From the NCBI GenBank assembly GCA_902494855.1, contig CABUVC010000012.1, positions 1-16,633 of the forward strand: a stretch of 16,633 bases of DNA. The letters are read 5' to 3'. Origin of the DNA: an uncultured Collinsella sp. (GTDB taxonomy: Bacteria; Actinomycetota; Coriobacteriia; Coriobacteriales; Coriobacteriaceae). The position numbers were made by a program, and so were the translations under genes. Below, piece after piece: positions 1 through 6,159 of this stretch. The notes below the pieces were generated by a model. The model was not told the origin of the DNA. It made no database searches and was given only the letters and a program-made list of their open reading frames with translations. Each line of letters begins with the position of its first letter. Position 1 is the first letter of the stretch.

Positions 1-377
1 GCACGTTGACGCCCGAATGGGTGCCCGGTGTCTACGACCGTCGTTTGGTCGACTACAAGAATCTGAGCGAGCTGTGTCCCATCGGTCCGCGCGACTTGGT
101 GGTTGTGGCCACAGCAGGCCACAAGTCCGATATCGACGTGGTAATCCAGGCCATGCGCGCCAAACCCGCCTATCTGGGCTGCTTGGGCTCGCGCCGCAAG
201 ACGGCCTTTGTGCGCGCCCGCCTGGAGCAGGAGGGCTTTACGCAGGACCAGATCGACGGGCTGCACCTGCCGATCGGCGTTGCCATCGAGGCCGAGGATC
301 CCGAGGAGATTGCCATCTCCATCGCTGCCGAGATGATCCACCTGCGCCGTACCAAGCTCGTCCCCCGCAAGCGCTAG
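1..377 (+). CDS. XdhC/CoxI-family protein, C-terminal part (5' end outside the window)
   Basis: The reading frame (first full codon at 3) is open at the left edge, so only the last 125 or so residues are present; the stop is TAG at 375-377. The visible part looks like the C-terminal Rossmann-type domain of XdhC proteins. It has a hydrophobic strand followed by 'TAGHKSDIDV', then 'YLGCLGSRRK' and 'LHLPIGVAIEAEDPEEIAIS', which match the family pattern of a GSRRK turn and PIG...PEEIA. Known XdhC proteins mature molybdenum hydroxylases such as xanthine dehydrogenase by handling and inserting the sulfurated molybdenum cofactor. The substrate enzyme cannot be told from this fragment. Its place directly upstream of rplE is unusual, because rplX normally occupies that position. 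The gene is followed by a long hairpin at 396-460, which may end its transcript. Confidence 0.82.
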   Translation, partial: TLTPEWVPGVYDRRLVDYKNLSELCPIGPRDLVVVATAGHKSDIDVVIQAMRAKPAYLGCLGSRRKTAFVRARLEQEGFTQDQIDGLHLPIGVAIEAEDPEEIAISIAAEMIHLRRTKLVPRKR

Positions 378-395
378 TCGCATCCCCATCAATAA

Positions 396-460
396 GTTGC
401 GGTGAAATACGGGCTGTTTAAGCCAGTTAAGCCGTCAAACGGTCCCTATTTCACCGCAAC
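396..460. repeat. Long imperfect palindrome / hairpin
   Basis: The 14-base arm at 396-409 (GTTGCGGTGAAATA) is the exact reverse complement of 447-460. After a single bulged C at 410, GGG 411-413 pairs with CCC 444-446. Then 414-419 pairs with 437-442, allowing one G-U pair and a bulged T at 443. This gives a stem of about 23 pairs with a 17-base loop. A short T-rich patch follows on the plus strand (466-469), so the element could terminate the xdhC transcript. The sharp, GC-mixed arms also look like a dispersed intergenic palindrome (REP-like). Which of these applies cannot be decided from one copy. Confidence 0.75.
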
Positions 461-536
461 TGCCATTTTCCTCCGTCGCATGCGGATCGGTTTGTGCGGG
501 GGAGTTGTGGAGTTGTGCAGGCAGACGAGGTTTTTC

Positions 537-565
537 TGGAAATACGCTCCCGATGCGCGTATAGT
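537..565 (+). promoter_or_regulatory. Candidate promoter for the rplE operon
   Basis: TGGAAA (537-542) and TATAGT (560-565) are separated by exactly 17 bases. They match the sigma-70-type consensus at 4/6 and 5/6 positions. A start near 572 would give a leader of about 130 nt ahead of rplE. A promoter is expected here because rplE is the first gene of the block and the preceding gene is unrelated. The call is a motif match plus position only. Confidence 0.5.
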
Positions 566-642
566 ACCGATTGTTTTGTCGGCTCCTGCTGTGTCGAGTC
601 CAAACCGCGAAATGCCATGAGCGGCGCGGATGCAGCCAGGAG

Positions 643-677
643 GCACGAGGACAACCCATCGTGGCCACGCCCCGTGC
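643..677 (+). promoter_or_regulatory. Nested inverted repeats in the rplE leader
   Basis: GCACGAGG (643-650) pairs with CCCCGTGC (670-677) at 7 of 8 positions. Inside it is the perfect 10-bp palindrome CGTGGCCACG (660-669). The structure ends about 16 nt before the AAGGAG ribosome binding site of rplE, so it could influence translation of the operon. Ribosomal operon leaders are often bound by one of their own products, but no specific known motif is recognised here. Confidence 0.35.
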
Positions 678-702
678 TTAAAACCCCAAGAAGGAGTGAA
701 CA

Positions 703-1260
703 ATGGCAGAAGAGAAGTATGTGCCGCGTCTGAAGACCAAGTACAACAACGAGGTCAAGCAGCAGCTTCAGGACAAGTTCCAGTACGAGAACGTCATGAT
801 GATCCCCAAGTTTGAGAAGATCGTCGTGAACATGGGTGTCGGCGAGGCCGCTACCGATTCCAAGGCCATCGACGGTGCCGTGCGCGACCTGCGCGCCATC
901 ACCGGCCAGCAGCCGATGATCACCCGTGCCCGCAAGTCCATCGCTACCTTCCGCCTGCGCGCTGGTATGCCGATCGGCTGCAAGGTTACCCTGCGTGGCG
1001 ACCGTATGTGGGAGTTCTTCGATCGTCTGACCTCCGTCGCGATCCCCCGTATCCGCGACTTCCGCGGCATCTCCGCCAAGAGCTTCGACGGCCGTGGTAA
1101 CTTCTCCATGGGCGTCACCGAGCAGCTCATCTTCCCCGAGATCGACTTCGACTCCGTCGATCACCAGCGTGGTATGGACATCACTTTCGTGACCACCGCC
1201 AACACCGATGAGGAGGCCAAGGCCCTTCTGGACGCCTTCGGTTTCCCGTTCAAGAAATAG
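703..1260 (+). CDS. rplE: 50S ribosomal protein L5
   Basis: The 185-aa product has the normal length for L5, which binds 5S rRNA in the central protuberance of the large subunit and contacts the P-site tRNA and S13. Recognisable L5 segments are 'KIVVNMGVGEA' near residue 44, 'GQQPMITRARKSIATFRLR' near 72-90, 'GMPIGCKVTLRG' near 91, and the C-terminal 'GVTEQLIFPEIDFD'. The ATG at 703 is preceded by AAGGAG (691-696) at good spacing. It is the first gene of the ribosomal block in this window. Normally rplN and rplX come directly before rplE in the same operon, but here they are replaced by an unrelated xdhC-type gene and a gene-free stretch, so rplE probably has its own promoter. Confidence 0.98.
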   Translation: MAEEKYVPRLKTKYNNEVKQQLQDKFQYENVMMIPKFEKIVVNMGVGEAATDSKAIDGAVRDLRAITGQQPMITRARKSIATFRLRAGMPIGCKVTLRGDRMWEFFDRLTSVAIPRIRDFRGISAKSFDGRGNFSMGVTEQLIFPEIDFDSVDHQRGMDITFVTTANTDEEAKALLDAFGFPFKK

Positions 1261-1314
1261 GTTCACCTGCCCTATGAGCGCCGTTCCCAGAAGGGGGCGG
1301 CGCTTGGGGCGAAC
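1261..1314 (+). promoter_or_regulatory. Strong stem-loop in the rplE-rpsN spacer
   Basis: Bases 1277-1288 pair with 1293-1304 to give a 12-bp stem (two G-U pairs) closed by an AGAA tetraloop. An outer extension is possible: GCCC 1269-1272 with GGGC 1307-1310, and GTTC 1261-1264 with GAAC 1311-1314, leaving a 4-base bulge. There is no T-run after it, so it is not a classical intrinsic terminator. It may be an RNA processing or protein-binding site inside the operon transcript. Confidence 0.6.
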
Positions 1315-1339
1315 AATACTCTATGTGAGGAGGATATAA

Positions 1340-1525
1340 GTGGCTAAGACATCGATGATCGTCAAGTGCAATCGCAAGCAGAAGTTCTCTACTCGTGAGT
1401 ACACGCGCTGCCAGCGCTGCGGCCGTCCGCACTCTGTGTACCGCAAGTTCGGCCTGTGCCGTGTCTGCTTCCGCGAGCTTGCACTCAAGGGCGAGCTTCC
1501 CGGCGTTAAGAAGGCCAGCTGGTAA
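1340..1525 (+). CDS. rpsN: 30S ribosomal protein S14, zinc-binding type Z
   Basis: The 61-aa product is the short zinc form of S14, a primary component of the 30S head. Zinc ligands are visible as CxxC pairs at Cys24/Cys27 and Cys40/Cys43, and the C-terminus 'GELPGVKKASW' is typical of type Z. The start is GTG at 1340, giving 'MAKTSMIVKCNRK', with GAGGAGG (1327-1333) as ribosome binding site. It lies 79 bases after rplE, with a strong hairpin in between, and 119 bases before rpsH. Type Z S14 is usual in Gram-positive and actinobacterial spc operons. Some genomes also carry a zinc-free copy elsewhere; none is in this window. Confidence 0.97.
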   Translation: MAKTSMIVKCNRKQKFSTREYTRCQRCGRPHSVYRKFGLCRVCFRELALKGELPGVKKASW

Positions 1526-1580
1526 GTCACTACCAGCGTTTCAAGCATCAGTTTGGAACAGGGAAAACGCGCTAAAAAGG

Positions 1581-1603
1581 CTTTGCCGTTAAGGGCGGCG
1601 AAG
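1581..1603 (+). promoter_or_regulatory. Short stem-loop in the rpsN-rpsH spacer
   Basis: CTTTGCCG (1581-1588) pairs with CGGCGAAG (1596-1603) over 8 bp with one G-U pair and a 7-base loop. It lies in a 119-base spacer, long for a ribosomal operon, and is not followed by a T-run. Its function is unknown. The spacer also contains a near-palindrome around CACGTG (1612-1617). Confidence 0.4.
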
Positions 1604-1644
1604 AACCAAGAGCACGTGTTCATCAAGAACGAAGGAGAATCTGT

Positions 1645-2043
1645 ATGAACCTTACAGACCCGATCGCAGATATGCTTACGCGCATCCGTAACGCTAACTC
1701 TGTGAACAAGGCCACGGTCTCCATGCCGAGCAGCAAGAAGCTCGTCGAGATCGCTCGTGTTCTGCACGAGGAGGGCTACATCGAGGGCTACGATGTCGAG
1801 GACACCGTTCCCCAGAAGACTCTGCACATCACGCTTAAGTATGGTCCCAAGAAGGCTAAGGTCATCAACGGCATCCGCCGCATTTCCAAGCCGGGCCTGC
1901 GTAAGTACACCGGCGTTGCCGACATGCCCCGCGTCCGCGGTGGCCTTGGTACCGCCATCATTTCCACCAGCCATGGCGTCATGACCGACCGCGATGCTCG
2001 CAAGCACAACGTCGGCGGCGAGATCATCGCTTACGTCTGGTAA
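1645..2043 (+). CDS. rpsH: 30S ribosomal protein S8
   Basis: The 132-aa product matches the usual S8 length. S8 binds helix 21 of 16S rRNA and organises the central domain of the small subunit. In E. coli it also represses the spc operon by binding its mRNA near the start of rplE. The N-terminus 'MNLTDPIADMLTRIRNA' and C-terminal 'TSHGVMTDRDARKHNVGGEI' are hallmarks of the family. The ATG at 1645 follows AAGGAG (1630-1635). It lies between rpsN and rplF in the standard order. S8 is the natural candidate for feedback regulation of this operon, but no E. coli-type binding site was identified. Confidence 0.98.
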   Translation: MNLTDPIADMLTRIRNANSVNKATVSMPSSKKLVEIARVLHEEGYIEGYDVEDTVPQKTLHITLKYGPKKAKVINGIRRISKPGLRKYTGVADMPRVRGGLGTAIISTSHGVMTDRDARKHNVGGEIIAYVW

Positions 2044-2076
2044 TTCGCTCGGTAGGTAGAAGGAAAGGAGATCACC

Positions 2077-2613
2077 GTGTCTCGTATCGGTAATAAGCCT
2101 GTCCAGATTCCCGCCGGAGTCGAAGTGGCAGTCAACGGCAACAACGTTGTCGTCAAGGGCCCCAAGGGCCAGCTCGAGCTCGATGTCTTTGAGAAGCTCG
2201 CTATCAACGTCGAGGACAACGTCCTCACCGTTTCCCGTCCCGACGACGAGCGTGAGACCCGTGCCCGCCACGGCCTCACCCGCGCCCTCATCCACAACAT
2301 GGTGGTTGGCGTTTCCGAGGGCTTCGAGAAGAAGCTCGAGCTCGCCGGCGTCGGTTACCGCGTGCAGCAGAAGGGCAAGAACCTCGAGTTCTCCCTGGGC
2401 TTCTCGCACCCCGTGATCGTCGAGGCTCCCGAGGGCATCACCTTCGAGGTTCCCGACAACACCCACGTGAACGTCAAGGGTATCAACAAGCAGCAGGTCG
2501 GTCAGATCGCCGCTGAGATCCGCGGCCATCGTCCTCCCGAGCCTTACAAGGGCAAGGGTATCCACTACGTTGGCGAGCACATCCGCCGCAAGCTGGGTAA
2601 GGCCGCCAAGTAG
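2077..2613 (+). CDS. rplF: 50S ribosomal protein L6
   Basis: The 178-aa product has the normal L6 length. L6 lies near the sarcin-ricin loop and the factor-binding site of the large subunit. The N-terminus 'MSRIGNKPVQIPAGV', the internal 'LAGVGYRVQQKGKNL' and the C-terminal 'EIRGHRPPEPYKGKGI' are characteristic; the last is the conserved PEPYKGKGI signature. The start is GTG at 2077, supported by AAAGGAG (2064-2070). It is 33 bases after rpsH and 75 bases before rplR. Confidence 0.98.
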   Translation: MSRIGNKPVQIPAGVEVAVNGNNVVVKGPKGQLELDVFEKLAINVEDNVLTVSRPDDERETRARHGLTRALIHNMVVGVSEGFEKKLELAGVGYRVQQKGKNLEFSLGFSHPVIVEAPEGITFEVPDNTHVNVKGINKQQVGQIAAEIRGHRPPEPYKGKGIHYVGEHIRRKLGKAAK

Positions 2614-2638
2614 TCGTAACCGACTCACTCGCATAAGA

Positions 2639-2660
2639 CCAGCACCCCGTCAGGTGCTGG
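2639..2660 (+). promoter_or_regulatory. Perfect stem-loop in the rplF-rplR spacer
   Basis: CCAGCACC (2639-2646) and GGTGCTGG (2653-2660) form a perfect 8-bp stem with a 6-base loop. A five-T run occurs only at 2672-2676, 11 bases after the stem. It is therefore at most a weak terminator and more likely an mRNA structure within the operon. The ribosome binding site of rplR follows directly. Confidence 0.5.
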
Positions 2661-2688
2661 CAAGATCAACCTTTTTAGGAGTTTACGT

Positions 2689-3057
2689 ATGAACAAGCAT
2701 AAGGCGAAGCTGGAAGGCCTCAAGCGTCGTCAGCGTCGTGTTCGCGGCAAGGTCTCGGGTACCTCCGAGCGTCCGCGTCTTCGCGTGACCCGTACTAACG
2801 CCAACATCTATGCCCAGATCATCGACGACAGCAAGGGCTCCAGCCTGACGCTCGTCTCTGCCTCGACCCTCGAGGCCGAGTTCAAGGGCACCCACACCTC
2901 GAACAAGGAGGCTGCGGAGAAGGTCGGTCAGCTCGTTGGCAAGCGCGCCATCGAGGCCGGCATCACCAAGGTCGCCTTCGATCGTGGTGGCCGTATCTAC
3001 CATGGCCGCGTCAAGGCCCTCGCCGACGGTGCTCGTGCCGCCGGTCTCGAGTTCTAG
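2689..3057 (+). CDS. rplR: 50S ribosomal protein L18
   Basis: The 122-aa product is a typical L18, which binds 5S rRNA together with L5 and anchors it to the large subunit. The basic N-terminus 'MNKHKAKLEGLKRRQRRVR' and the C-terminal 'AFDRGGRIYHGRVKALADGAR' are the standard family segments. The ATG at 2689 is preceded by TAGGAG (2676-2681). Its stop codon TAG (3055-3057) overlaps the ribosome binding site of rpsE, so the two genes are closely coupled. Confidence 0.98.
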   Translation: MNKHKAKLEGLKRRQRRVRGKVSGTSERPRLRVTRTNANIYAQIIDDSKGSSLTLVSASTLEAEFKGTHTSNKEAAEKVGQLVGKRAIEAGITKVAFDRGGRIYHGRVKALADGARAAGLEF

Positions 3058-3071
3058 GAGGTATGTAGCAC

Positions 3072-3596
3072 ATGGCTCGTAATCAGAAGCAGCAGCGCGA
3101 GGCCTCCGAGTTCGAGGAGCGCGTCGTTTACATCAACCGCGTGTCGAAGACCGTCAAGGGTGGTCGTCGCATGAGCCTCGTCGCTCTCGTCGTCGTTGGC
3201 GACGGCAAGGGTAACGTCGGCGTTGGCATGGGCAAGTCCGCTGAGGTGCCCCTGGCCATCTCCAAGGCGTCTCTCGATGCCAAGAAGAACATGTTCCACG
3301 TGCCGGTGACCGAGCAGGGCACCATCCCGCACGAGGTTCTCGGCCACTTTGGTGCCGGCCGCATCATCATCAAGCCCGCTGTCGAGGGTACCGGCGTTAT
3401 CGCCGGCGGCGCTGTGCGTCCCCTCTTTGAGCTTGCTGGCATCAAGAACGTCCTGTCCAAGTCCCTCGGTACCGACAACGGCCTCAACATCATCAAGGCT
3501 GCCGTCGAGGGCCTCAAGGAGCTCTCCAGCCCTGAGGACGTCGCGGCTCGCCGTGGCCTGACGGTCTCCGAGATGTTCGTCGGTAAGGAGAACTAA
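3072..3596 (+). CDS. rpsE: 30S ribosomal protein S5
   Basis: The 174-aa product is S5, a small-subunit protein at the mRNA entry site involved in decoding accuracy and mRNA unwinding. It has the double-stranded-RNA-binding-like N-terminal domain with 'INRVSKTVKGGRRMSL' and 'GDGKGNVGVGMGKSAEVPLAI', and the C-terminal domain with 'IIKPAVEGTGVIAGG' and 'NGLNIIKAAVEGL'. The ATG at 3072 uses AGGAGG (3056-3061), which overlaps the rplR stop. Only 2 bases separate its stop from the rpmD start. Confidence 0.98.
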   Translation: MARNQKQQREASEFEERVVYINRVSKTVKGGRRMSLVALVVVGDGKGNVGVGMGKSAEVPLAISKASLDAKKNMFHVPVTEQGTIPHEVLGHFGAGRIIIKPAVEGTGVIAGGAVRPLFELAGIKNVLSKSLGTDNGLNIIKAAVEGLKELSSPEDVAARRGLTVSEMFVGKEN

Positions 3597-3598
3597 GC

Positions 3599-3781
3599 AT
3601 GGCTGACACCATCAAGATCAAGCAGGTCCGCAGCACCAACGGTTGCAAGCAGGACCAGGTCCGTACTGTCCGTGCCCTCGGTCTCCACAGGATCCGCGAG
3701 GTTCGCGAGATTGCTGACAACGAGTCCGTCCGCGGCATGATCTTCAAGGTCAAGCACCTTGTCGAGATTGTAGAGGAGTAG
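3599..3781 (+). CDS. rpmD: 50S ribosomal protein L30
   Basis: This 60-aa protein is the short bacterial L30, a large-subunit surface protein missing in some bacterial groups. The pattern 'IKIKQVRSTNGCKQDQVRTV' followed by 'ALGLHRIREVREIADNESVRG' is typical. The ATG at 3599 lies 2 bases after rpsE, and its ribosome binding site AAGGAG (3585-3590) is inside the end of rpsE, so translation is probably coupled. It is followed after 3 bases by rplO. Confidence 0.97.
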   Translation: MADTIKIKQVRSTNGCKQDQVRTVRALGLHRIREVREIADNESVRGMIFKVKHLVEIVEE

Positions 3782-3784
3782 CAA

Positions 3785-4234
3785 ATGCAGCTTCACGATC
3801 TTACTCCCGCGCCCGGTTCCACCAAGAACCGTAAGCGCGTCGGCCGTGGCAATTCTTCGGGTCACGGCACCACTTCTGGCCGCGGCCAGAAGGGCCAGGG
3901 TTCCCGCTCTGGCGGCACCAAGGGTGCCGGCTTCGAGGGTGGCCAGACTCCGCTGGCTATGCGCCTGCCCAAGCTTCCGGGCTTCCGCAACCCCCGTCGT
4001 ATCGAGTACACCGCTGTTAACGTTGAGCGTCTCGAGCGTAAGTTCGAGGATGGCGCTGTGATCGACGGTGCCGCTCTTAAGGCCGCTCGCATCACCAAGA
4101 GCGAGTTCGAGCCCGTCAAGGTGCTCGGCAATGGTGAGCTCACCAAGAAGTTCACGGTCAAGGTCGACAAGGTCAGCGCTTCTGCGCAGGCCAAGATCGA
4201 GGCCGCCGGCGGAAAGGTCGAGCTGCCGTGCTAA
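3785..4234 (+). CDS. rplO: 50S ribosomal protein L15
   Basis: The 149-aa product is L15, an early assembly protein deep in the large subunit. The glycine- and arginine-rich N-terminal extension 'KNRKRVGRGNSSGHGTTSG' to about residue 60 and the core 'FEGGQTPLAMRLPKLPGF' are typical. The ATG at 3785 is 3 bases after rpmD; its ribosome binding site GAGGAG (3774-3779) lies in the end of rpmD. Its last codons overlap the start of secY by 7 bases. Confidence 0.98.
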   Translation: MQLHDLTPAPGSTKNRKRVGRGNSSGHGTTSGRGQKGQGSRSGGTKGAGFEGGQTPLAMRLPKLPGFRNPRRIEYTAVNVERLERKFEDGAVIDGAALKAARITKSEFEPVKVLGNGELTKKFTVKVDKVSASAQAKIEAAGGKVELPC

Positions 4235-5514
4235 ATGGTCTTAAGAATGCTTTCCGCATCAAAGAATTGCGCGAAAAGATTCTTTTTACCATAGCTATGC
4301 TCGTCGTGTACCGCATTGGTGCGCACGTTCCTGTGCCCGGCATTCCCTTCCAGGGGATGCTGGGCCTTTTCTCGACCGATAACAATTCGGTCGCCGCAGG
4401 TGCTATGGCCCTCCTGAATCTTTTCTCTGGCGGCGCGTTGAGCTATGTGTCGGTGTTTTCGCTGGGCATCATGCCTTACATCACCAGCTCGATCATCCTC
4501 CAGATGCTCCAGGCCGTCGTGCCTTCCCTGCATGAGCTTGCCCGCGAGGGCGAGGTCGGTCAGACCAAGATTACGCAGTATTCGCGTTACCTCACCTTGG
4601 CTCTGGCAATCCTCAACTCCGTGGGTTACCTCTTCCTCTTTAAGAGCTTCGGCATCAGCTTTAATGGCGCCGGCGCTCCCGAGATCATCTTCGACCTCAT
4701 GGTCGTCGGCACGCTCACTGCGGGCGCCATGCTGATCATGTGGATTGGTGAGCTCATCACCCAGCGCGGTATCGGCAATGGCATGTCGCTGATCATCTTT
4801 GCGAACATCATGGCCGGTCTGCCGCAGGCTATCTTCTCCAGCACCGAGGGCAATGCCGGTGGCATCATCACCATGGTGATCATCTGCGCCATCATCCTGC
4901 TGGTTATCCCGCTGATCGTTTTCCTTGAGCGCGGCCAGCGCCGCATTCCGGTCTCCTACGCCAAGCGCGTCGTGGGCCGTCGCATGATGGGTGGACAGAC
5001 CACCTACCTGCCCATCAAGGTCAACACCGCGGGCGTCGTGCCGATCATCTTCGCTTCGGCGCTGCTGTACTTCCCGGCTCAGATTGCCGTGTTCTTCCCC
5101 GGCATCGGCTGGATTCAGGCAGTTGCCTCTGCGCTTTCGACCGGTTGGCTCAACTGGGTGCTTAACGTTGTCCTCATCGTGTTCTTCGCGTACTTCTACA
5201 CCTCCATGGTGTTCAACCCCGATGACACGGCCGATAACCTTAAGAAGCAGGGCGGCTTTATTCCGGGCGTGCGTCCGGGTAGGGCTACCGCGGCCTACAT
5301 CAAGAACGCGCTCAACAAGATTACGCTTCCCAGCGCTGTCTTTTTGGCGCTCATCGCCATCGTGCCTTCGATCATCTTCTCCTTCACGGGTAACCATCTG
5401 ATCCAGGCATTTGGCGGCACGTCCATCCTCATCATGGTCGGCGTCGTGCTCGACACGGTCGATAAGCTCGAAGGCCAGATCAAGATGTATGATTACGATG
5501 GATTCTTTAAATAG
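4228..5514 (+). CDS. secY: Preprotein translocase channel subunit SecY
   Basis: The 428-aa product is the main channel of the Sec translocon in the cytoplasmic membrane, working with SecE, SecG and SecA or the ribosome. About ten hydrophobic segments are visible. Both family signatures are present: 'GIMPYITSSIILQML' (residues 80-94) and 'GIGNGMSLIIFANI' (181-194). The cytoplasmic loop 'ERGQRRIPVSYAKR' lies near 235. The chosen start is GTG at 4228, giving 'MLNGLKNAFRIKELR', the usual SecY N-terminus. It overlaps the rplO stop by 7 bases, and a GGAAAGG (4211-4217) lies upstream. The nearby ATG at 4236 is in another frame and the next in-frame ATG would cut into the first membrane segment. Overlap with rplO suggests translational coupling. 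Confidence 0.97.
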   Translation: MLNGLKNAFRIKELREKILFTIAMLVVYRIGAHVPVPGIPFQGMLGLFSTDNNSVAAGAMALLNLFSGGALSYVSVFSLGIMPYITSSIILQMLQAVVPSLHELAREGEVGQTKITQYSRYLTLALAILNSVGYLFLFKSFGISFNGAGAPEIIFDLMVVGTLTAGAMLIMWIGELITQRGIGNGMSLIIFANIMAGLPQAIFSSTEGNAGGIITMVIICAIILLVIPLIVFLERGQRRIPVSYAKRVVGRRMMGGQTTYLPIKVNTAGVVPIIFASALLYFPAQIAVFFPGIGWIQAVASALSTGWLNWVLNVVLIVFFAYFYTSMVFNPDDTADNLKKQGGFIPGVRPGRATAAYIKNALNKITLPSAVFLALIAIVPSIIFSFTGNHLIQAFGGTSILIMVGVVLDTVDKLEGQIKMYDYDGFFK

Positions 5515-5532
5515 GCTAGAGGAGGATTGCTC

Positions 5533-6159
5533 ATGAACCTCGTATTGCTCGGAGCTCCGGGTGCCGGTAAGGGCACCGTCGCACAGGAGCTCGTCGCCGA
5601 GTTTGGCGTCGCTCACATTTCCACGGGCGACCTGCTGCGTGCTGCCGTCAAGGGTGGCACCGAGCTTGGTATTCAGGCTAAGAAGTACATGGACGCTGGC
5701 GAGCTCGTTCCCGACCAGCTCGTGATCGACCTTGTCAAGGAGCGCCTTGCCGCCGATGACGCCCAGCAGGGCTTCATCCTCGACGGCTTCCCGCGCAACA
5801 CCGCCCAGGCTGTGACGCTCGATTCCGAGCTCTCCGCCATGGGTCGCGAGATCGACTGCGCCCTTCTGGTCGACGTGGCCCCCGAGGTCATCATCGATCG
5901 TCTGTCTTCGCGTCGCACCTGCCGCGCCTGCGGTTACACCGGCACCGCTGCCGATGCTACCTGCCCCAAGTGCGCCGGCGAGATGTATCAGCGCGACGAC
6001 GACAAGCCCGAGACCATCAAGAACCGTCTCGACGTCTACGAGAAGTCCACGAGCCCGCTCGTCGACTACTATCGTGGCCAGGGTCTGCTCAAGTCGGTCA
6101 ACGGTGACCAGGCTCGCGAGACCGTGTACGGGGATGTCAAAGAGGCTCTCGGTCTATGA
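5533..6159 (+). CDS. adk: Adenylate kinase with zinc-type LID
   Basis: Adenylate kinase catalyses ATP + AMP to 2 ADP in the cytoplasm. The P-loop 'GAPGAGKGT' is at residues 7-15, the AMP-binding segment 'STGDLLRAAV' at 30-39, and 'DGFPRN' at 84-89. The LID domain carries four cysteines (Cys130, Cys133, Cys144, Cys147), the structural zinc site found in Gram-positive and actinobacterial long-form enzymes. The ATG at 5533 gives a 208-aa protein and is 8 bases after AGAGGAGG (5518-5525). An in-frame TTG at 5527 is too close to that site. secY-adk-map is the common gene order. The last bases overlap the map start as ATGA. Confidence 0.97.
   Translation: MNLVLLGAPGAGKGTVAQELVAEFGVAHISTGDLLRAAVKGGTELGIQAKKYMDAGELVPDQLVIDLVKERLAADDAQQGFILDGFPRNTAQAVTLDSELSAMGREIDCALLVDVAPEVIIDRLSSRRTCRACGYTGTAADATCPKCAGEMYQRDDDKPETIKNRLDVYEKSTSPLVDYYRGQGLLKSVNGDQARETVYGDVKEALGL

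Larger units (their letters stand above)
378..702. other. Gene-free stretch between xdhC-type gene and rplE
   Basis: No convincing gene lies in these 325 bases; open frames here have no ribosome binding site and run through the hairpin or into rplE. The stretch holds, in order, a long imperfect palindrome (396-460), a tandem copy of the 8-mer GGAGTTGT (501-516), a candidate promoter (537-565) and a leader with nested inverted repeats (643-677). No remnant of rplN or rplX is recognisable. Confidence 0.8.

Noticed and set aside
402..620. 72-codon plus-strand frame between xdhC and rplE
   Set aside because: It passes through the long palindrome and the promoter candidate, has no ribosome binding site, and shows no protein-like conservation pattern.
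451..1266. Minus-strand open frame (271 codons) covering rplE and its leader
   Set aside because: It is antisense to rplE, and its C-terminal part is translated from the gene-free leader. No start signal.
1321..2634. Minus-strand open frame (437 codons) opposite rpsN, rpsH and rplF
   Set aside because: It spans three real ribosomal genes and their spacers. This is a shadow produced by G/C-ending codons.
4231..5616. Long minus-strand open frame (461 codons) opposite secY
   Set aside because: It is the codon-bias shadow of secY and adk. It is rich in Asp, His and Arg with no domain, and has no ribosome binding site.
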